Shown: positions 6,936-12,781 of the stretch, piece by piece | How the letters are laid out: each line of letters begins with the position of its first letter | Numbering within the stretch: the stretch's first letter is position 1 | The notes under the pieces: generated by a model | What the model saw: only the letters and a program-made list of their open reading frames with translations | What the model was told of the DNA's origin: nothing | Database searches by the model: none | NCBI GenBank assembly: GCA_904502265.1 | Contig: CAJGDT010000020.1 | Location: 1-14,220 of the forward strand | From: an uncultured Barnesiella sp. | GTDB taxonomy: Bacteria > Bacteroidota > Bacteroidia > Bacteroidales > Barnesiellaceae_A | Length of the DNA: 14,220 bases | Direction: 5' to 3' | Made by a program: the position numbers and the translations under genes

Positions 6936-9047
6936 ATGAAAAAGATTTTTACATTATTGGCTGCCTTCATTGGCTTGTCAATGTTTATGAGTGCTTCAGC
7001 TTATGAGCACACATGGAAATTTGTAACAGCCGGTGACGGTAGTACATACGCTATTGATGCCGACGGCTCATTGTGGGGCTGGGGCTGGAACGAAAGTGGT
7101 CAGCTCGGTCTTGGCGCTGGTTCAGACGAACGTACAGCTGTTCCCCAACAAATCAGCACTGAGAAATGGAAATATGTAGCATCAGGTCAAGCATACACAT
7201 TCTTCATCAAAGAAGATGGTACATTGTGGGCTGCCGGTGACAACTCAAAAGGTGTACAAGGTGTAGGCGACGGCCAAAGCCATAAAGAGCTTACTCAAAT
7301 CGGTACAGACAACGACTGGAAATTTGTAACAGCAACTCGCTTCTTCGGCCACAGCGCCATGGCTATCAAGACCGACGGTACATTGTGGGCTTGGGGTGAA
7401 GGCGAAACTTGCGCACTCGGTTTGGGTGGCTTTGCCAACAAAGTAACTCCCACTCAAGTAGGTACAGATACCGACTGGGTTGAGGTAAGCCTTGGTACAA
7501 CTCACGGTATGGGTCTCAAAGCCGACGGTTCATTGTGGATGTGGGGTTGGAACGAGCGTGGCCAACTCTCGGATATGACTGAAGGTACTGGTAGCAACTT
7601 CGTAAAGACTCCCAAACAATTTGGCACTGAAACAAACTGGGTAAAAGTTTTTGCAGTTGACCGCTGTTCATACGCAGTAAAAGAAGATGGTACACTCTGG
7701 GCTTGGGGTTTCAACATTGACGACCTCTTGTTTGGCTACCAAAGCAACGATACAGTATCTATCTACACTCCCCGTCAAGTAGAAATCGAGGGTAAAGTAA
7801 CACACATCAGCGGTTGCGAAAACACTCGTATCATCGGTGTTGGCGAAAACGGTGTAACTACAAAAGTATATGCATGGGGTAACAACAACGACGGTGCACT
7901 CGGCGATGGTACAGGTATTTCTATCGACCTTGCTCAAAGCCCCATTTCATACAGCCCCGTTGAGGTAAAACTCCCCGCCGGTATTAAGATTACTCAACTC
8001 GCTTCTGGCCAACGTTATTCAAACGTCCTCACCGAAGATGGTCGCATCTACGCTTGGGGTACTAACCGCGCCGGTCAATTGGGTAACCTTGTTGCTCGCG
8101 ACCAAATGACATTCTCTACTACTCCCCTCATGTCAGGTGAGACAGTTGACTCAGATGGTACATTCACTTTCGATGCTACAAGCATTCCTTCAGGTGTAAC
8201 AGCTGCCAAAAAACTTATCTTGACCGGAGAGTGGAGCACAGCAGGCTTCCAATCACTTACTCTCGCTATCGGTAACAATGCCGGTTTCCCCCCTGCTGGT
8301 AACACTTCTATCGAAGAGGTTGATATGAGCCAAATCACTGTTGCTCCCAACACTTCTATGTATGTTGAATTGGGTACAAGCATGAATGGTGTGTTCCAAG
8401 GCTGTCGTTCACTCAAAACTGTGAAGATGCCCGCTGCTGAACAAGCTGCCAACTTCGTAAGCCTCCGTTCAGCATTCCAAAACTGCTCAAGCTTGGAAGC
8501 TATCGACTTGACAGGTTGCAAAAATGTAAGCAACTTTACCGACACATTCTTCGGTTGCGCTACATTGAAAATGGCCGACCTCTCTAACTGCGAGGCTATC
8601 ACTTCATCAGAGAGCTTGTTCGACTGCTGTACTTCTATTGAGACTATCATCCTTCCCAAGTCAATCGTTATCGAGAAATTCTTCTTCGGTGACAACCAAG
8701 CTCTCCGCTTGATCGACTGGTCACGTTTCGAAGGTACTGAGGTTCCCCAATTCACTACATCAGTATTCTGGGATGTATTCCAATACATCAACGACTTGAG
8801 CGTTATCACTCTTATCGTTCCCGATGCAGCTGTAGAGCTCTTCACAAGCGATGCTAACTGGTCAAGACTCAATGTTAAGGGTGCTACAGGTGTGAACAAT
8901 ATCACATCAGATATCAACGTAGCTCGCGACGTTTACAACTTCAAGGGTCAATACATCACAACATTGAAACCCGGTGTAAATGCTGCTGACGTACTTGGCA
9001 ATGGTCTCTACATCGTAGGTGGTGTGAAGATGATTATCAGAAAGTAA
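6936..9047 (+). CDS. Secreted RCC1-repeat and leucine-rich-repeat protein
   Basis: A 703-residue exported protein; the exact function is unknown. The signal peptide covers residues 1-22. Residues about 25-395 carry about seven RCC1-type beta-propeller blades, marked by DGSLWGWG, DGTLWAAG, DGTLWAWG and similar at 43, 94, 147, 197 and 251, a degenerate one near 310 and DGRIYAWG at 368. These are spaced about 50 residues apart, with longer gaps around the degenerate blade. Residues about 420-645 resemble BspA-type leucine-rich repeats (patterns such as LEAIDLTGCKNVSNF and IETIILPKSI). The end, DVYNFKGQYITTL then GLYIVGGVKMIIRK, resembles a shortened T9SS sorting tail. Such architecture suggests a surface or secreted binding protein. 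It lies 26 nt after another secreted-protein gene and is followed by a strong terminator. Near-identical DNA around the GACGGTACATTGTGGGCT blades shows the repeats arose or are kept alike by duplication. Confidence 0.82.
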   Translation: MKKIFTLLAAFIGLSMFMSASAYEHTWKFVTAGDGSTYAIDADGSLWGWGWNESGQLGLGAGSDERTAVPQQISTEKWKYVASGQAYTFFIKEDGTLWAAGDNSKGVQGVGDGQSHKELTQIGTDNDWKFVTATRFFGHSAMAIKTDGTLWAWGEGETCALGLGGFANKVTPTQVGTDTDWVEVSLGTTHGMGLKADGSLWMWGWNERGQLSDMTEGTGSNFVKTPKQFGTETNWVKVFAVDRCSYAVKEDGTLWAWGFNIDDLLFGYQSNDTVSIYTPRQVEIEGKVTHISGCENTRIIGVGENGVTTKVYAWGNNNDGALGDGTGISIDLAQSPISYSPVEVKLPAGIKITQLASGQRYSNVLTEDGRIYAWGTNRAGQLGNLVARDQMTFSTTPLMSGETVDSDGTFTFDATSIPSGVTAAKKLILTGEWSTAGFQSLTLAIGNNAGFPPAGNTSIEEVDMSQITVAPNTSMYVELGTSMNGVFQGCRSLKTVKMPAAEQAANFVSLRSAFQNCSSLEAIDLTGCKNVSNFTDTFFGCATLKMADLSNCEAITSSESLFDCCTSIETIILPKSIVIEKFFFGDNQALRLIDWSRFEGTEVPQFTTSVFWDVFQYINDLSVITLIVPDAAVELFTSDANWSRLNVKGATGVNNITSDINVARDVYNFKGQYITTLKPGVNAADVLGNGLYIVGGVKMIIRK

Positions 9048-9064
9048 AATTTTCTTCATAAGTA

Positions 9065-9082
9065 GTACTTACTTGTAAGTAC
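9065..9082. repeat. 18-bp palindrome just before the terminator
   Basis: GTACTTAC (9065-9072) and GTAAGTAC (9075-9082) are exact inverted repeats separated by TT. It lies between the stop codon and the G+C-rich terminator stem. It may add a second fold that protects the mRNA end or may bind a protein; its role is unclear. Confidence 0.5.
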
Positions 9083-9085
9083 ATG

Positions 9086-9116
9086 GGTCGCACCCACTGG
9101 GTGCGACCTTTTTTTT
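9086..9116 (+). terminator. Strong intrinsic terminator of the secreted-protein operon
   Basis: A 10-bp G+C-rich stem (9086-9095 with 9099-9108) with a 3-nt loop is followed by eight T (9109-9116). It begins 38 nt after the stop codon at 9045-9047. Confidence 0.93.
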
Positions 9117-9159
9117 ATTATACACCTCCCCTACATCCAACAAGTCAATGTATAAAACA

Positions 9160-9195
9160 ACAGCGGTGCGCCTCCTGTGCGAGGCACACCGCTGT
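9160..9195 (-). terminator. Intrinsic terminator of ettA
   Basis: Two 15-base arms (9160-9174 and 9181-9195) pair around a 6-nt loop. On the plus strand one position is a C-A mismatch (9169 with 9186). In minus-strand RNA the same pair is a G-U wobble, so the fold suits minus-strand transcription. The minus strand then reads TGTTTTATA, a short U-rich tail. It lies 30 nt after the ettA stop codon. Confidence 0.82.
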
Positions 9196-9225
9196 AAGGT
9201 ATGCGATAGAATGTATCTTTATCGA

Positions 9226-10911
9226 TTATTCGCCAAACTTGCGATAACGTACACGTTGAGGCTCCACATCGCCCATGCGACGACGCTTGTTCTCTTCGTA
9301 TTCGGTATAAGTACCTTCGAAGAAGAATACCTCTGAGTTACCCTCAAAAGCAAGGATGTGTGTACAGATACGGTCGAGGAACCAACGGTCGTGCGATACT
9401 ACCACTGCACAACCGGCAAAGTTCTCAAGACCTTCCTCAAGTGCACGCAGTGTGTTAACGTCGATATCGTTGGTAGGCTCGTCGAGCAAGAGCACGTTAC
9501 CCTCTTCTTTGAGTGCCATAGCCAAGTGGAGGCGGTTGCGCTCACCACCCGAGAGTACACCGATGAGTTTCTCTTGGTCGGCACCTGTAAAGTTGAAGCG
9601 AGACAAGTAGGCGCGGGCATTCATCTCACGTCCACCCATACGGAATGTCTCTTGTCCGCCCGATATTACTTGGTAAACACTCTTTTCGGGATCGATATCC
9701 TTGTGTGTTTGGTCTACATAAGCAATCTTCACAGTCTCACCTACATCGAAGCTACCCTTGTCAACCTTCTCTTGCTCCATGATAAGACGGAAGAGAGTTG
9801 TCTTACCAGCACCGTTAGGACCAATAACACCTACGATACCATTGGGAGGCAACATGAAGTTGAGGTTGTCGAAGAGGAGTTTCTCACCGTAAGCCTTGGC
9901 AACGCCTTGAGCCTCGATAACCTTGTTACCCAAACGAGGACCGTTGGGGATAAAGATTTCGAGTTTCTCCTCGCGTTCCTTCTGGTCTTCATTGAGCAAG
10001 CGATCGTATGAGTTAAGACGGGCTTTACCCTTGGCTTGACGAGCCTTGGGAGCCATACGTACCCACTCGAGCTCGCGCTCCAATGTTTTGCGACGTTTGC
10101 TGGCTTGCTTCTCTTCTTGTGCAAGACGTTTAGTCTTTTGGTCGAGCCATGATGTATAGTTGCCTTGCCAGGGAATACCCTCACCACGGTCAAGTTCAAG
10201 AATCCAACCGGCCACATGATCAAGGAAGTAGCGGTCGTGAGTAATGGCGATAACAGTACCCTTGTATTGTTGCAAGTGTTGCTCGAGCCAGTCGATACTC
10301 TCGGCATCGAGGTGGTTGGTAGGCTCGTCGAGCAAGAGGATGTCGGGTTGTTGCAACAAGAGGCGACACAATGCAACGCGACGACGCTCACCACCCGAGA
10401 GATACTTGATTTGTTGATCCTCGGGAGGACAACGCAATGCGTCCATAGCACGCTCGAGGCGGTTGTCGATGTTCCACGCATCAGTCGCATCTATTTGGTC
10501 TTGCAACTCAGCTTGGCGGTTGATGAGAGCCTCCATCTTGTCGGGATCTTCGAGAACTTCGGGGTCACAGAAGGCCTCGTTTACACGCTCATACTCGGCA
10601 AGGATGTCGAGTACGGGTTGTACACCCTCGCGCACTACCTCTATTACGGTCTTCTCATTATCGAGCTTGGGCTCTTGTTCGAGATAACCCACCGAGTAAC
10701 CGGGTGAGAATACCACTTCACCTTGATACGATTTTTCTACTCCGGCAATAATCTTGAGCAAGGTTGACTTACCCGAGCCGTTAAGACCGATGATACCAAT
10801 CTTAGCGCCATAGAAAAATGATAGGTAGATGTCTTTAAGTACTTGTTTGTGAGGCGGGAAAATCTTGCTTACACCCACCATCGAAAAAATTACTTTTTTG
10901 TCGTCTGCCAT
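9226..10911 (-). CDS. ettA: ABC-F translation factor EttA (energy-dependent translational throttle)
   Basis: Cytosolic ABC-F ATPase without membrane segments. In E. coli, EttA binds the ribosomal E site and gates entry into elongation according to the ADP/ATP ratio. From ATG 10911 it has 561 residues (E. coli 555). There are two ATP-binding cassettes: Walker A GLNGSGKST (42-50), signature LSGGE (171-175) and Walker B ILLLDEPTNHLD (191-202); then GPNGAGKTT (364-372), LSGGERNR (453-460) and VLLLDEPTNDID (473-484). Residues about 95-150 correspond to the arm insertion. The linker at about 255-320, rich in Lys, Arg and Glu, is the P-site tRNA interaction motif. The stretch GWILELDRGEGIPWQGNY (235-252) is typical of EttA and separates it from Uup or antibiotic-resistance ABC-F proteins. 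The frame is open to 10953, but ATG 10911 gives the normal N-terminus. It lies 78 nt after def on the same strand, probably one unit. Confidence 0.94.
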   Translation of the reverse strand: MADDKKVIFSMVGVSKIFPPHKQVLKDIYLSFFYGAKIGIIGLNGSGKSTLLKIIAGVEKSYQGEVVFSPGYSVGYLEQEPKLDNEKTVIEVVREGVQPVLDILAEYERVNEAFCDPEVLEDPDKMEALINRQAELQDQIDATDAWNIDNRLERAMDALRCPPEDQQIKYLSGGERRRVALCRLLLQQPDILLLDEPTNHLDAESIDWLEQHLQQYKGTVIAITHDRYFLDHVAGWILELDRGEGIPWQGNYTSWLDQKTKRLAQEEKQASKRRKTLERELEWVRMAPKARQAKGKARLNSYDRLLNEDQKEREEKLEIFIPNGPRLGNKVIEAQGVAKAYGEKLLFDNLNFMLPPNGIVGVIGPNGAGKTTLFRLIMEQEKVDKGSFDVGETVKIAYVDQTHKDIDPEKSVYQVISGGQETFRMGGREMNARAYLSRFNFTGADQEKLIGVLSGGERNRLHLAMALKEEGNVLLLDEPTNDIDVNTLRALEEGLENFAGCAVVVSHDRWFLDRICTHILAFEGNSEVFFFEGTYTEYEENKRRRMGDVEPQRVRYRKFGE

Positions 10912-10932
10912 AGTTTTTATATGTGTTTTATA

Positions 10933-10977
10933 ATTGACAGCATGCACACACAACTATAGAATAGGCACACTGTCAAT
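10933..10977. repeat. Inverted repeat between def and ettA
   Basis: ATTGACAG (10933-10940) and CTGTCAAT (10970-10977) are exact inverted repeats 29 nt apart in the 78-nt gap between def and ettA. In minus-strand RNA they would form a stem-loop just before the ettA start. No T-run follows, so a terminator is unlikely; mRNA processing or protein binding is possible. Confidence 0.5.
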
Positions 10978-10989
10978 CGTAGTTTTATC

Positions 10990-11553
10990 TTACTTTGTAC
11001 CTGCGGCTTTAACACGGTAGCCACAGTTAATACGACCCTTAATGATGTTGTTTACTTTCGCCTTGATAAGTTGCTTACGAATGGGCGAAATGTGGTCGAT
11101 AAATACCTTACCCTCGAGGTGGTCATACTCGTGCTGTATAACGCGAGCCAAGTAGCCTTCGATAACCTCATCATGCTCAACGAAGTTCTCGTCATACCAG
11201 TGCAAGTGCACCTTCTCGATACGAGTTACGCTCTCATGTATGCCCGGCACACTGAGGCAACCCTCTTCCGATGTACACTTTTTACCATCCTCTACCACTT
11301 CAAGAGTAGGATTGATAAGTGTCATTTTTACACCAGCCAACTCGGGATGAGCCTCGGCACAAGGATCGACATCGATTACTACGAGACGAATAGAACGGCC
11401 AATCTGGGGAGCTGCCAATCCTATACCATCGGTTGCATACATAGTCTCATACATGTCGGCAATGAGTTTTTGCAACTCGGGATATTCGGCAGTAATAGGT
11501 TCTGCCACTTTACGAATTACGGGATGTCCGTACAGATAAACAGGAAGTATCAT
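10990..11553 (-). CDS. def: Peptide deformylase
   Basis: Removes the formyl group from the N-terminal methionine of new proteins at the ribosome, in the cytosol; metal-dependent (usually Fe2+ in vivo). All three family motifs are present in the 187 residues: GIGLAAPQ (43-50), EEGCLS (96-101) and QHEYDH (140-145). The metal ligands are Cys99, His141 and His145, and the catalytic acid is Glu142. The length is close to that of other Bacteroidales deformylases and slightly longer than E. coli Def (169). Its ATG overlaps the ruvX stop in the sequence ATGA (4-nt overlap), which points to translational coupling. The gene therefore shares the ruvX promoter, and its products act with ettA downstream in protein synthesis. 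Confidence 0.96.
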   Translation of the reverse strand: MILPVYLYGHPVIRKVAEPITAEYPELQKLIADMYETMYATDGIGLAAPQIGRSIRLVVIDVDPCAEAHPELAGVKMTLINPTLEVVEDGKKCTSEEGCLSVPGIHESVTRIEKVHLHWYDENFVEHDEVIEGYLARVIQHEYDHLEGKVFIDHISPIRKQLIKAKVNNIIKGRINCGYRVKAAGTK

Positions 11554-11975
11554 AATTTACTATATTTTTTGCTTTCGAGATAATCTTGTAATATAATGGT
11601 GGCACTGATTTCGTCGACCAACTCTTTATTAGCGCGAGCCTTTCGACCCAACCCTGCATCTATCATAGTGCGATGAGCCAATACCGAGGTAAATCGCTCA
11701 TCATACAACTCCACCTTCACATCGGGTAGATGCTTGTGTAGGCTATTGATAAACGCGGTTACATAGCGCATATTCTCGGAGGGCTTGTTGTTGACTTGCT
11801 TGGGCTTGCCCAGCACTATACACTCGACCGGCTCGCGAGCAATGTAGTTGCGAATAAAATCGAGCAATTCGCCCGAGCCCACAGTGGTGAGACCGTTGGC
11901 TATAATCTGTAACGTATCGGTCACCGCAATGCCGCAACGCTTGTTACCATAGTCTATTGCCATAATTCGTGCCAT
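11550..11975 (-). CDS. ruvX: RuvX/YqgF family Holliday-junction resolvase-like nuclease
   Basis: RNase H-fold nuclease. Members are described as putative Holliday-junction resolvases and, in E. coli, as needed for 5' maturation of pre-16S rRNA. From ATG 11975 it has 141 residues, the usual size. Visible motifs are MAIDYGNKRCGIAV (5-18, first catalytic Asp at 8), YDERFTS (91-97, Glu at 93) and DEISATIILQDYL (121-133, last Asp at 121). Start 11975 gives the family N-terminus MARIMAIDYG; the five codons upstream are open, but they overlap the promoter -7 element. The predicted transcription start nearly coincides with the ATG, so the mRNA may be leaderless. First gene of ruvX-def-ettA; overlaps def by 4 nt. 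Confidence 0.92.
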   Translation of the reverse strand: MARIMAIDYGNKRCGIAVTDTLQIIANGLTTVGSGELLDFIRNYIAREPVECIVLGKPKQVNNKPSENMRYVTAFINSLHKHLPDVKVELYDERFTSVLAHRTMIDAGLGRKARANKELVDEISATIILQDYLESKKYSKL

Positions 11976-11979
11976 TCTG

Positions 11980-12010
11980 CAAAGATACAATTTTTCTCAC
12001 TAAAGTACAA
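11980..12010 (-). promoter_or_regulatory. ruvX-def(-ettA) promoter
   Basis: On the minus strand TTG (12010-12008) is followed after exactly 20 nt by TATCTTTG (11987-11980), a full -7 match. The end of the -7 box is only 4 nt from the ruvX ATG, so transcription should start at or very near the start codon. Confidence 0.68.
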
Positions 12011-12078
12011 CTTCACAGCTCATTTGCAATATATCAAGTGCGATTGTGTTACTTTAATGTACAAAAAATAGACTCTCG

Positions 12079-12111
12079 TTTGTACCCAATTGAGATTTTT
12101 GGCTATCTTTA
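12079..12111 (+). promoter_or_regulatory. Promoter of the pRiA4b-like gene
   Basis: TTTG at 12079-12082 and TATCTTTA at 12104-12111 (one base off TAnnTTTG) are separated by 21 nt. The predicted leader to ATG 12184 is about 70 nt. It diverges from the ruvX promoter about 70 bp away. Confidence 0.55.
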
Positions 12112-12183
12112 CGGCTGAAACGTGTGTAGAACGCCTTGTTGTGCACACAATAACACATAGCAATACACTAAAACCTATACAAT

Positions 12184-12735
12184 ATGGTATACAAATTTGT
12201 AATTATTTCGGACGAAGTAGATGACTTCAAACGCGTGATAAAGATAGACTCGGATGCAACATTTAAGGAATTAAACGATGCAATTCTTGACTCAGTAGGA
12301 TACACACACGATCAGATGACATCGTTCTTTATCTGCGAGAGTGACTGGGAAAAAATCACCGAGATCACCCTCTTTGACATGGGCAAAGAGAGTGATGAGG
12401 ATATATGGTTGATGGACAGCACTCGCCTCAGCGACCTTGTAGAGGATGAGGGTCAACGCTTGATGTTTGTGTTTGACTACCTCACCGACCGAGCTTTCTT
12501 CATGGAGTTGCGCGAGACCATCTTTGGCGATGACCTTGATGCTCCCGTGTGTACCAAGAAAGTAGGCGAAGCTCCTGCTCAAATGGTAGACTTTGAAGAG
12601 ATTGAGAAGAAAATAGTAGCACAACAAGCCGCAGGAGATGACCTTGATGCTGACTTCTATGGTGCCGATGAGTATGATATCTCGGAACTTGACGAAGACA
12701 GTTTTGGCAGCTACGATCCCACTATGGACTACTAA
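12184..12735 (+). CDS. Acidic pRiA4b ORF-3-like (IS1096 passenger-type) protein
   Basis: A 183-residue cytosolic protein without signal peptide or membrane segment. Residues about 1-125 fit the plasmid pRiA4b ORF-3-like domain: a first strand (MVYKFVIISDEV), an alpha helix with FKELNDAILDSVGY (27-40), a strand TSFFIC (46-51) and a central FVFDYLTDRAFFMEL (95-109), which takes the place of the family's YDFGDxW segment. The last 35 residues are extremely acidic and rich in Asp and Tyr (for example DDLDADFYGADEYDISELDE at 152-171) and probably disordered. The biochemical function of the family is unknown. Despite the family's historical link to plasmids and IS1096, I see no transposase, inverted repeats or other mobile sign here. 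It has its own promoter and is followed after 46 nt by the DPP5-like gene with no terminator, so they may be co-transcribed. Family assignment is by recognition of the pattern and moderately sure. Confidence 0.72.
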   Translation: MVYKFVIISDEVDDFKRVIKIDSDATFKELNDAILDSVGYTHDQMTSFFICESDWEKITEITLFDMGKESDEDIWLMDSTRLSDLVEDEGQRLMFVFDYLTDRAFFMELRETIFGDDLDAPVCTKKVGEAPAQMVDFEEIEKKIVAQQAAGDDLDADFYGADEYDISELDEDSFGSYDPTMDY

Positions 12736-12781
12736 AAAGCACCTACTACATAGCAATTTTAATAATATACATAACATCACC

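Noticed and set aside
8075..8917. 280-codon open frame on the minus strand opposite the RCC1/LRR gene
   Set aside because: Antisense to the repeat protein, no domain or promoter, and it crosses the repeat region; it follows from codon bias of the sense gene.
9148..9336. Small plus-strand gene of 62 codons
   Set aside because: It runs through the ettA terminator hairpin and the ettA 3' end, with no promoter and an unconvincing composition.
9358..10011. 217-codon plus-strand frame opposite ettA
   Set aside because: EttA is unmistakable on the minus strand; the opposite frame has no recognisable protein pattern.
12184..12735. Mobile element because of the IS1096/pRiA4b family name
   Set aside because: No transposase, terminal inverted repeats or target-site duplication is seen around it; the name reflects where the family was first found.
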